Source: Candidatus Hodarchaeaceae archaeon (GTDB lineage: Archaea > Hadarchaeota > Hadarchaeia > Hadarchaeales > Hadarchaeaceae). From it: a stretch of 7,463 bases of DNA. The notes beneath the pieces are model-generated. The model was given only the letters and a program-made list of their open reading frames with translations. It had not been told where the DNA came from and made no database searches. The DNA lies in assembly GCA_030018135.1 (NCBI GenBank), contig JASEGJ010000030.1:1-7463 (forward strand), written 5' to 3'. Below, in pieces: positions 1-5,267 of this stretch; positions within the stretch are counted from its first letter, which is position 1, and every line of letters starts with the position of its first letter. Both the position numbers and the translations under genes were made by a program.

Positions 1-342
1 ATTCAATTCCTTAAACGGTTTTCCTCAGGATTATTGATTTAAACAACCAAGCCCCCGGCCTAGGCTAAAAGGTGGTGGCGGAACTCGGACGTGGGGACTA
101 GCCTAAACCATTTTCAGCCCAGAATTTTTCGTGTGGGGAGAAGGACAAGAAGTTAGCAACGCTGCTAATCTCGGCTTCGGAAATCACGGGACCGCTAAAT
201 TCACCACAACTCAGAAATTCTGAGGAACATCCGGCGGGTCGAGCTCACCACGAATTTGGGATCTCGTACATCCCCGCGAAGCTTTAACTTCAGCGGCGAG
301 AAGTCCCCTTCCCTCCGCGCGAGCCCGAGTTGCTCATTATTT
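1..342. other. No gene recognised; window-edge spacer
   Basis: I see no convincing coding region or RNA gene here. A reading frame open from TTG 256 joins the prepilin peptidase frame, but its first 29 residues are Ser/Pro-rich and unlike the family N-terminus, so I treat it as upstream sequence. Two inverted repeats are visible. CTCAGAA/TTCTGAG at 210-224 has a single central A. A 7-bp pair, TAGGCTA (61-67) and TAGCCTA (99-105), is separated by 31 bases. Either could be chance. Confidence 0.5.
210..224. repeat. 15-base palindrome (7-bp arms, central A)
   Basis: CTCAGAA and TTCTGAG flank a single A about 120 bases before the likely start of the prepilin peptidase. It could be a regulator site or a small hairpin. 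There is no second copy nearby and no TATA box associated with it, so function is unproven. Confidence 0.3.
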
Positions 343-1491
343 ATGTCCGTTCGTGAGCTAACCGAATGGTGGGTGACCTTGCTCGAGCCGGAGCTCCTGC
401 CCTTGGGCCTAGCGATCTTCGCGGTCTGCGCGGCTAACTACACCGACCTGAAGAGGCGCATCATCCCGAACGAATTGACGCTCCCGCTCATCGCCGTCGG
501 GTTGGCCTTTTACGCCCTGCTCGGCGCCTACCAGCGGGATGTCTGGGTGGCCGCCTCAGGCGCGCTCGGGGCCTCGCTGGCGTTCGCCATCGGCTACGCC
601 ATATGGCTCGCGGGCGGCTGGGCGGGGGGCGACGTCAAGCTCTTCACAGCCCTAGGCGCGCTGCTGCCGAAGTACGAGCCGCCGTACTCTCAGGCGCCCT
701 ATCCCTTCGCGCTCACGCTCCTGTTCAACGCCGTCATCGCCGTCGCGCCCGTCCTGCTCCTGTACATCGCCGTCAGCTGCGCCCGCAGGCCCGGCATCGG
801 AGGGAAGATAATCTCGCCCATCCGCGCGTCCGCCTTAAGGTTCGTTGAAGCCCCCTTCGTAATCGTGGGTTGCTCGGCGCTGGGGCTGGAGGTCGCGTCC
901 CGCATGGGCCTCAGCTGGCCGCTTGGGTGGCTGCCGGCGGGCCTGCTGATCGTCGTCGCGTACCGCCTGCCCTCGAGGGCTAGGGTGCCGATCGCCGTGG
1001 CGCTCACCGGCTATGGGCTCTACCTCGCCCCGCTGACCGCCGCGAGAGCTTTTGTTCTCATCCTCCTCGCGCTGCCGGGGCTGAGGCTGCTGATAAGCGC
1101 GGTGAACGTCGCCAACCGGGAAGTATTGCAGGAAGAGGTGAAGATCAAGGAGCTCAAGGAGGGGATGATCCCGGCCGAGGTCATCTACGAGAGGGACGGC
1201 AAGGTCGGGAGGTACAGCCCAAGCTACTGGGAACTCCTGAGGGGGAGCGCGAGGAAGCCGAAGTGGGATCGGGTGCTGGCCGACCCAAGGGTGGCGGCTG
1301 GGCTGACGAGGGGGCAGGTGCGCGCGCTCAGGCGGCTCGCGCGCGCGGGAAAGCTGAGGGGCAGCTTGAGAATTAAGAAGGGGATGCCCTTCGCTCCCGC
1401 CCTCGGGCTCGGGCTTCTGATCTCCGTCTTCTACGGCGACGTTTACTGGCACCTCGTGCTGGCGCTGGCAGGCGTTCCCGCTGGCCCTTGA
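343..1491 (+). CDS. Archaeal A24 prepilin/preflagellin peptidase with C-terminal cytosolic domain
   Basis: Membrane aspartyl protease expected to cleave class III signal peptides from pilin- or archaellin-like preproteins at the cytoplasmic face. Seen, numbering from ATG 343 (382 aa): the first catalytic Asp, D35, lies in NYTDLKRRIIPNELT. The second, D97, lies in GGWAGGDVKLFTALGALLP. Their spacing of 62 residues fits archaeal FlaK-type enzymes. Hydrophobic segments lie near 19-33, 44-63, 68-92, 121-145, 170-186, 195-207, 217-233 and 237-252, then a last one near 348-376. Between them, residues 256-343 form a charged domain containing KELKEGMIPAEVIYERDGK and AGLTRGQVRALRRL, as in the longer archaeal A24 proteins (Arc_PepC_II type). 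Oddity: the GxGD motif reads AGGD. Start: ATG 343 is preferred over TTG 256. GTG 373 is possible, since a TATA-like ATTATTTAT lies about 30 bases before it. Substrates are not encoded here. Confidence 0.9.
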   Translation: MSVRELTEWWVTLLEPELLPLGLAIFAVCAANYTDLKRRIIPNELTLPLIAVGLAFYALLGAYQRDVWVAASGALGASLAFAIGYAIWLAGGWAGGDVKLFTALGALLPKYEPPYSQAPYPFALTLLFNAVIAVAPVLLLYIAVSCARRPGIGGKIISPIRASALRFVEAPFVIVGCSALGLEVASRMGLSWPLGWLPAGLLIVVAYRLPSRARVPIAVALTGYGLYLAPLTAARAFVLILLALPGLRLLISAVNVANREVLQEEVKIKELKEGMIPAEVIYERDGKVGRYSPSYWELLRGSARKPKWDRVLADPRVAAGLTRGQVRALRRLARAGKLRGSLRIKKGMPFAPALGLGLLISVFYGDVYWHLVLALAGVPAGP

Positions 1492-1700
1492 AAGGCACTA
1501 ATCCACGACAAAATCTCGTTCATAAATGTGTAGCACGCGATGCGGCGACGGCTTAGGGCACGGAAGCTCAAGAGGTATCCTCGCCTTAAAACGCCTCGCC
1601 ACCAACCGACATTTTTTTCGGAGGGGTATTTTTGCCATGCACTCGGCGGTTTTTTGCGTCAAATCATCAATAAATCGATAAGTTTATTGGTTTATGCAAT
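1492..1700 (+). terminator. Spacer with three T-runs, probable stop region of the peptidase gene
   Basis: After the peptidase stop there are T-runs at 1612-1618 (7 T), 1629-1633 (5 T) and 1650-1655 (6 T). Archaeal RNA polymerase terminates at such oligo-T tracts. Short flanking complementarity (CCGA/TCGG around the first, GCC/GGC before the last) is weak. No gene is seen in this spacer, which becomes A/T-rich towards 1700. Confidence 0.5.
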
Positions 1701-1703
1701 AAA

Positions 1704-1716
1704 CGTTTATAAATAA
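1704..1716 (+). promoter_or_regulatory. TATA box of the matrixin gene
   Basis: TTTATAAATA at 1706-1715 is a near-ideal archaeal TATA element inside an A/T-rich stretch (1660-1735). Transcription would begin near 1735-1738, giving a leader of about 50 bases that carries Shine-Dalgarno sequences. This differs from the leaderless genes in the toxin-antitoxin island. Confidence 0.65.
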
Positions 1717-1758
1717 CGCCGTTATGATTCCATTGTTAGGAGGGAAAAAAGGAGTAAG

Positions 1759-1794
1759 ATGAAAATGACTAAGGGAGGCAAAGTATGGGAATGA
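1759..1794 (+). CDS. Possible 11-codon leader ORF overlapping the matrixin start
   Basis: ATG 1759 opens an 11-residue reading frame (MKMTKGGKVWE) that stops at TGA 1792-1794, overlapping the matrixin start region at 1785 in another frame. GGAG at 1751-1754 lies 4 bases before it, and AGGAGGG at 1738-1744 lies further up. The matrixin gene has its own strong site, GGGAGG at 1773-1778, 6 bases before ATG 1785. The small frame may be a translational attenuator or coupling device, or simply chance in a purine-rich leader. Confidence 0.25.
   Translation: MKMTKGGKVWE
1773..1778 (+). promoter_or_regulatory. Shine-Dalgarno site fixing the matrixin start
   Basis: GGGAGG lies 6 bases before ATG 1785. 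It selects that codon over the second in-frame ATG (1791) and over the out-of-frame ATG codons at 1759 and 1765. Confidence 0.75.
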
Positions 1795-2546
1795 AGAAGG
1801 CGATCTCAGCCCTACTGTTCGTGTCCATGGTGACGATGACGCTATCAGCTGTTCCCGTGGGCGCCGATGCAAACAAGTTAAGCGTGCGTGTTTTCGTAAA
1901 ATACGCTGATTCTGTTGAGCGGACGACTGCAAACGTCGTGGATATCGGTGACCCCGATGGCGATGGTGCACGGGACGGCTATGAGCTCTCGGGCTTGTGG
2001 TGGGACCTGAGCAAATATCCGAGTGGTGTCCCCTATGTAATCAATCCCAAGGATGCCATCAAGCGGCACGGGCTCGCAGAATCCGCCGTTATAGCCGAGG
2101 TAAAGGCCTCATTGGAGTCTTGGGATGCGGTTGTGTCAGTGGAGCTCTATAACGGCTATCCGACGGTTGATTATAAGGCGGGAACCAGGCTGGACTACAA
2201 GAACGTCATCACATGGAAGAGGCTACGGCCCTGCGTTGTAGCCGTAGCCACGATATGGTACTACTCCGCCACAGGCGAAATAGTGGATGCCGACGTGGGG
2301 CTGAATTGGGCCTACAAGTGGAGCATCGACCCCGATGGTGAGGGAACGGGATACATCCTTACCGACGCATTCGACATACGAAACATCGTGACCCACGAGG
2401 CAGGCCATTGGTCGGGGCTAAATGACATTTACGATGATACATATTGGGCCATGACCATGTACGGCTACACCACGTATGGAGAAACCATCAAGATTTCCCT
2501 GGAGCCGGGAGACGTGGCTGGGGTTCAGGCAGTCTACGGGGTTTAA
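1785..2546 (+). CDS. Secreted matrixin-like zinc metalloprotease (metzincin, M10-like)
   Basis: Predicted extracellular peptidase of 253 aa. Residues 1-28 are a Sec signal peptide: basic start MGMKK, a hydrophobic core, and a likely cut after a small residue near VGADA. Mature residues 35-60 lead into DPDGDGARDG (56-65), an EF-hand/thrombospondin-3-like acidic loop with D56, D58, D60 and D64 placed to bind calcium. The catalytic region is HEAGHWSGLND: zinc ligands H204 and H208, general base E205, conserved G211, and D214 where most matrixins have a third His. A Met-turn follows in WAMTMYGYTT (M223/M225), and the end PGDVAGVQAVYG matches the matrixin C-terminal helix. There is no propeptide Cys switch and no C-terminal anchor, so it is probably released. 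The gene stands alone, with its own promoter and ribosome site. The substrate is unknown. Confidence 0.88.
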   Translation: MGMKKAISALLFVSMVTMTLSAVPVGADANKLSVRVFVKYADSVERTTANVVDIGDPDGDGARDGYELSGLWWDLSKYPSGVPYVINPKDAIKRHGLAESAVIAEVKASLESWDAVVSVELYNGYPTVDYKAGTRLDYKNVITWKRLRPCVVAVATIWYYSATGEIVDADVGLNWAYKWSIDPDGEGTGYILTDAFDIRNIVTHEAGHWSGLNDIYDDTYWAMTMYGYTTYGETIKISLEPGDVAGVQAVYGV

Positions 2547-2657
2547 AGATACGGGGCTCGGTTGAAAGTCCTTCCCCAGCCCCTATCCCTTCTTTTGTAC
2601 GTATCAACTACCGACGCGCGCGGCTTCGGTCATCTCCGAACTGAAACATCGTTCAAC

Positions 2658-2673
2658 TGTCACAGCTGTGACA
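2658..2673. repeat. Perfect 16-bp palindrome
   Basis: TGTCACAG is followed directly by its reverse complement CTGTGACA with no spacer. Such sites usually bind dimeric regulators or mark recombination ends. Here it sits between two convergent genes rather than in a promoter. Confidence 0.5.
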
Positions 2674-2678
2674 CCGGG

Positions 2679-2705
2679 GCCTCCGAAAAATCCGCGGGCG
2701 GAGGC
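2679..2705. repeat. Hairpin with 7-bp GC stem and 13-base loop
   Basis: GCCTCCG (2679-2685) pairs with CGGAGGC (2699-2705). It begins 6 bases after the 16-bp palindrome. There is no T-run after it on either strand, so a simple terminator role is doubtful. Confidence 0.4.
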
Positions 2706-2932
2706 TTCAACAGTAGGTACGGGATGGCCCAGACGGCTGGGGACCGAAAACGATTGTCGCGTTCCATCCAAGAAGGCACCGCTGGACAACTTTAGGCTGT
2801 ATCTTGGGCCTCGGCGATGGGACCACGCGGCGATCATTTCGTTACGAGCTACCGGCGGAAGTAGAAAATTCTATGCCGAGAGCATGGCCACGACACGGCC
2901 ACGTGCCCGCATCCACGGAGGCCCCCAGGTGT

Positions 2933-3334
2933 TTACATCAAGCCCTCGAGCACCTTTTGCAGGTAGTCCGCGAACGAGGTGTAGACTATCACGCACACCA
3001 GCAAAGTCAGCGCGATCGTGCACACCAGCGGCACCAGCAACAGCCCTCGCGCGGGTCCTCCTTGGCGGCGGGACTCCGAAATCGCGTGCACCCGAGCGCC
3101 CGCCAAGCTCGAAGCCGACGCGGCCGCCTGCCTGCCGGCCAACCAGCAGTGAGCCTCGCCCACCAGCAGCGCGAGCGAGGCGATGGAGAGGATTATTCCC
3201 GGCAGCCAATCGATGAACGTGTTGTAGGGCGCGAACATCACCGGCTCCCCCTCGAGCTGGAACTGCAGGCACCGCGCGGATATGCTCAGCAACCAAACTG
3301 CGCACAACCAGTACAATACCCTCTTCCCGTTCAC
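2933..3334 (-). CDS. Small three-TM membrane protein, function unknown
   Basis: 133 aa starting at GTG 3334 and ending at TAA 2933-2935. AGGAGG (complement of 3342-3347) lies 7 bases before the start, which strongly supports a real gene and this start. Hydrophobic segments lie near residues 6-22, 40-60 and 97-118. The loop at 66-96 is rich in Arg, Ala and Ser and the N-terminus is basic (MNGKR). By the positive-inside rule this puts the N-terminus and the second loop in the cytosol and the C-terminus (SFADYLQKVLEGLM) outside. Cys residues occur at 11, 22, 63, 105 and 114. I recognise no family. The start overlaps by 4 bases (GTGA) the stop of a tiny upstream ORF, so the two may be co-translated. 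Confidence 0.72.
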   Translation of the reverse strand: MNGKRVLYWLCAVWLLSISARCLQFQLEGEPVMFAPYNTFIDWLPGIILSIASLALLVGEAHCWLAGRQAAASASSLAGARVHAISESRRQGGPARGLLLVPLVCTIALTLLVCVIVYTSFADYLQKVLEGLM

Positions 3335-3450
3335 CGCTGCGCCTCCTGGGCGGAGTTCGCGCTGGAGCTGAACTCAACGCTGAAAAGCCGGCCCTTCCCT
3401 CCGGTGGGCATGTTTGAAGTCCTCCTCGGCCCGACGAACTCTCGGTGCAT
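3331..3450 (-). CDS. Tiny ORF coupled to the three-TM gene
   Basis: A 39-codon frame from ATG 3450, or 26 codons from the in-frame ATG 3411, ends at TGA 3331-3333 and overlaps the GTG start of the membrane protein gene by 4 bases. AGGAGGA (complement of 3420-3426) lies 8 bases before ATG 3411, which makes the shorter form (MPTGGKGRLFSVEFSSSANS and six more residues) the better candidate. An A/T-rich TTATTTGAAA sits just above ATG 3450 and could be the TATA box for that form. The product is Ser/Arg-rich with no known motif. It may be a leader peptide used for translational coupling rather than a functional protein. Confidence 0.4.
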   Translation of the reverse strand: MHREFVGPRRTSNMPTGGKGRLFSVEFSSSANSAQEAQR

Positions 3451-3836
3451 TTTCAAATAAGGGATTAAGAAACTCTGTTCAGAAACCCCGTTCCGAAACT
3501 GACCTCCACTTGTTTAACACGTGAACAGTTTTTAAACGTTTTGAGCCGGAGACTCCTCGAGCGCTCACGGCGCGACACAACGCGTCGATCGCCTTTTCAT
3601 CTAAATCCCCTGCACATCAGAACTTTAAGCAAAAATTTTCTTCAAATTAACAAAATGTATACATATCCGGGCGTTTTTCTTTAATTTGATAGAAAGGCGG
3701 TATTTTTTGAGGAGGGAGGAATATCGCATGGTGTGAAATACTCAAGGATGCACGCGATATTCGTCGAGGCGGAGGAGGTACGTTAGAAATTGGGGAACTC
3801 GCATTCATCCCTTCAGGGAAAATTAAAAACATCAAG
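3451..3836. other. A/T-rich spacer upstream of the membrane-protein operon
   Basis: No confident gene. On the minus strand, AGTTTCTTAATCCC around 3460-3476 may include the operon's promoter. On the plus strand, a very purine-rich GAGGAGGGAGG (3709-3719) precedes a 17-codon frame (GTG 3733 to TAG 3786, MKYSRMHAIFVEAEEVR). A second open stretch in another frame (residues such as LEIGELAFIPSGKIKNIKL) then runs into the vapC end. This may be a fragment of a broken gene, but I cannot name a family. A 9-bp inverted repeat lies at 3719-3762. Confidence 0.4.
3719..3762. repeat. 9-bp inverted repeat, 26-base loop
   Basis: GAATATCGC (3719-3727) pairs with GCGATATTC (3754-3762). It begins directly after the purine-rich GAGGAGGGAGG and spans the start of a 17-codon frame. 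It could fold in RNA and mask that site, or be a binding site or an element end. No flanking duplication was noticed. Confidence 0.4.
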
Positions 3837-4253
3837 CTAAATCGAAACGCTAGGGCCCGCCCCGAAAATCCTCTTTATACCCGGTATCGAGTCGAAGTCC
3901 GCGTCGTTGCTGTATATCTCGGTTATGCCCTCCCGCTGCATTTGTGCGACCATCACCAAATCGTTCCAACCGATTCTATATGTGCGCATCATCTCCTTCG
4001 CCGTTATGATATCCTCGAAGATGCATGGACGCTTTAGGAGGTAACCGTATGTCCTCAGCGCCTCCACAAATTCCGGGACCTCCTGTGGTCTCCCCCGTTT
4101 GAGTAGGTAGATACAAACTTCCTGAATCGCTAGGGTCGAGATCACGGCCTCCTCGCCGTTTTCTATCCCCTCCAATATTCCCCTAGCGACCTTTCCGAAC
4201 CTTGGGTGCCTGTCGAGGACGTAGATGAACACGTTTGAGTCCACGAACCTCAT
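3837..4253 (-). CDS. vapC: VapC-type PIN-domain ribonuclease toxin (first pair)
   Basis: 138 aa from ATG 4253. The PIN domain is a Mg-dependent RNase; VapC toxins commonly cut tRNA or rRNA and are held inactive by VapB. Acidic residues seen in order: D5 (MRFVDSNVF), E45 (LAIQEVCIYLL), D98 (IGWNDLVMVAQM), then D117, D119 and D121 (YSNDADFDSIPGIKRIF). All four PIN motif blocks are present and the length is normal, so the toxin looks intact. It lies directly downstream of an AbrB-type antitoxin. Its ATG would overlap the antitoxin stop by 4 bases (ATGA) if the antitoxin frame were not shifted. GAGAGGG about 5 bases before the start is a fair ribosome site. Confidence 0.9.
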   Translation of the reverse strand: MRFVDSNVFIYVLDRHPRFGKVARGILEGIENGEEAVISTLAIQEVCIYLLKRGRPQEVPEFVEALRTYGYLLKRPCIFEDIITAKEMMRTYRIGWNDLVMVAQMQREGITEIYSNDADFDSIPGIKRIFGAGPSVSI

Positions 4254-4515
4254 CCGATATCCCTCTCAATCCTTCCTTTGCTTCTTCGGCCATGGCCTCC
4301 TCGATAACTTCGTCGGGTCGATCGACCGGAGTCGGCGCCCTAGATAGGTTCCAAAGCATCTCCGTCGGCTTTTCTATCCTGGAGATCGGCAGTATGACGA
4401 TCCTTCCCCCCTCGCGGATCACCTCCACCTCGTCGCCCTCGCGGAGGCCCAGCGATTCCCACAGCTCCGGCGGGATCGAAACCCTGTGGCTTTTTTGGAT
4501 CGTGCGGATGACCAT
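4183..4515 (-). CDS. vapB: AbrB/MazE-fold VapB antitoxin, apparently frameshifted near its C-terminus
   Basis: As read, 110 aa from ATG 4515. Residues 1-45 (MVIRTIQKSHRVSIPPELWE, then GDEVEV and GRIVILP) are a SpoVT/AbrB DNA-binding fold; the rest should wrap the VapC toxin. Earlier in-frame ATGs at 4545, 4533 and 4521 exist. The TATA box overlaps 4545, so 4521 (leaderless) or 4515 (preceded by GGAG) is more likely. Oddity: the frame runs 71 bases into vapC, ending in a basic tail (RPRQAPKVRKGR) unlike VapB. One extra base near 4270-4278 would give EEAKERIERDIG and a stop at 4250-4252, forming the usual ATGA overlap with vapC and a normal 88-aa antitoxin. This is either a real mutation, a programmed -1 shift or a sequence error. 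Confidence 0.82.
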   Translation of the reverse strand: MVIRTIQKSHRVSIPPELWESLGLREGDEVEVIREGGRIVILPISRIEKPTEMLWNLSRAPTPVDRPDEVIEEAMAEEAKEGLRGISDEVRGLKRVHLRPRQAPKVRKGR

Positions 4516-4543
4516 CTCCATCTCCAAAGTCATTAATTTTGTC

Positions 4544-4552
4544 ATTTATAAA
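4544..4552 (-). promoter_or_regulatory. TATA box of the first vapBC operon
   Basis: On the minus strand TTTATAAAT lies about 27 bases before ATG 4521, the spacing of an archaeal leaderless promoter. The stretch 4541-4600 is strongly A/T-rich and also holds a plus-strand TATA-like TTTTTAAAAG, so it may serve two divergent transcripts. Confidence 0.6.
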
Positions 4553-4574
4553 TACTTTTTTATTGACTTTTTAA

Positions 4575-4593
4575 AAGACAAATCAGATGTCTT
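4575..4593. repeat. 6-bp inverted repeat in the divergent promoter region
   Basis: AAGACA (4575-4580) and TGTCTT (4588-4593) are separated by 7 bases. They lie between the plus-strand TATA-like element and ATG 4600, and upstream of the vapB TATA box. This could be an operator for the AbrB-type antitoxin, but the short arms leave room for chance. Confidence 0.3.
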
Positions 4594-4599
4594 AAAAAT

Positions 4600-4740
4600 A
4601 TGAGAAAGCCATCGACTTCAGCCGGGGGTATCGATCCGAGCAAGTTCGTCGCATGGGCATTGCGTTCGTCACAAGCTCAATTCGCCTTCTGCGCTAGCGA
4701 TGCCGGAGATCGCGCGGGCATCAAGCGGCAGGTCGGATAG
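4600..4740 (+). CDS. Possible 46-aa ORF divergent from vapBC
   Basis: Open from ATG 4600 to TAG 4738-4740, starting MRKPSTSAGGIDPSKFVAWA. TTTTTAAAAG at 4568-4577 lies about 27 bases upstream, the right place for a leaderless transcript. There is no Shine-Dalgarno and no motif I recognise. The sequence to 4785 has other short frames, such as one reading KAIDFSRGYRSEQVRRMGIA, so this may be a gene remnant. The call rests on promoter placement alone. Confidence 0.25.
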   Translation: MRKPSTSAGGIDPSKFVAWALRSSQAQFAFCASDAGDRAGIKRQVG

Positions 4741-4785
4741 AGGCGCTTATGTTTCCAAGAGAACTTATCGTGGGTAAGATGCCAA

Positions 4786-4798
4786 AGACTTATACATA
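4786..4798 (+). promoter_or_regulatory. TATA box of the decayed RHH-RelE operon
   Basis: TTATACATA (4790-4798), preceded by purine-rich CCAAAGAC as a possible BRE, is centred about 25 bases before ATG 4819. This fits a leaderless mRNA. The promoter looks intact although the genes behind it are not. Confidence 0.6.
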
Positions 4799-4818
4799 AT
4801 TACTAACATGGTGAAAAC

Positions 4819-5051
4819 ATGGCGAAAGCGAAGCGCCTGACGACGATCGCCATCCGCCCCGAGACGCGGGACCTCCTCCGCCGTTTCGGCCGGAAGGGGA
4901 GGACTACGACACGATACTCACCCGAGTGTTAGAGAACCGCGTGCTCGAGCTGGTTCTCCCGCGATGCCCTCCGAAGCCCGAGGAGATCGGGTCATTGGAG
5001 GGAGAGGGATATGTCTTACTCGAGGAACTCCGAGAGAGGCTCGGGATTTAA
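4819..5051 (+). pseudogene. Ribbon-helix-helix-like antitoxin, frameshifted
   Basis: From ATG 4819 the frame gives MAKAKRLTTIAIRPETRDLL and RRFGRKG. It then goes out of phase and stops at TAG 4930-4932 after 37 residues. The lost phase continues from about 4900 as DYDTILTRVLENRVLELV, ending in EEIGSLEGEGYVLLEELRER and a stop at 5049-5051. One extra G in the G-run 4896-4899 would give KGEDYDTILTRVLE, the usual pattern of small archaeal antitoxins (TTIAI...TRDLL...FGRKGE.YD.I). The repaired protein would be 77 aa, a normal length: an N-terminal DNA-binding strand and helix, then a toxin-binding tail. A RelE-like toxin follows at once, supporting the role. Decay or a base-calling error in the homopolymer are both possible. 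Confidence 0.72.
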
Positions 5052-5267
5052 GGTCGCCATTCGCCCACAGGTTCAAACTTATCCGAGACGATGGCAATCC
5101 ACGCGGCGAAACAGGCCCAGAGGTGTGCGGACGCCCTCGCCGAGCTTGGGCGGGATCCCTTCGGAGATCGATCCGATGTGGACATCAAACGCTGGCGCGG
5201 GCCGGAGTTCCAGTACAGGCTACGGGTCGGACGCCACCGCTTCGGATACGACGTGCGGAAGGGTCAA

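Larger units (their letters stand above)
2547..2932. other. Convergent intergenic region, no gene called
   Basis: This lies between the stops of the matrixin (+) and the membrane protein (-). Short open frames exist on both strands; the best is a 77-codon minus frame at 2604-2837. They have no ribosome site and no family motif I can name. A pyrimidine stretch, CCCTTCTTTTGT near 2586-2597, could end the matrixin transcript. The region holds a 16-bp palindrome and a 7-bp-stem hairpin, listed separately. I see no tRNA, no box C/D pattern and no RNase P signature. Confidence 0.5.

Noticed and set aside
835-1452. 205-codon open frame on the minus strand
   Set aside because: It lies fully antisense to the prepilin peptidase in GC-rich codons, is Pro/Arg/His-rich without motifs, and has no ribosome site. 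It is a shadow of the real gene.
2604-2837. 77-codon minus-strand frame ending in TEAARVGS, loosely like a transposase tail
   Set aside because: No zinc-ribbon or catalytic motif, no ribosome site, and a stop shortly upstream of its ATG. The resemblance is too vague to call.
2668-3460. Plus-strand open frames of 182 and 218 codons and a 168-codon minus frame over the three-TM gene
   Set aside because: Arg/Pro/Ala-rich with no motifs. The 133-aa minus frame in the same place has a strong ribosome site and sensible membrane segments, so the others are shadows.
3479-3616. Minus-strand frame reading DLDEKAIDALCRAVSARGVS
   Set aside because: It looks helical and gene-like, reminiscent of an integrase N-terminal helix. 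It lacks a start codon, is closed by a stop just upstream, and has no second motif.
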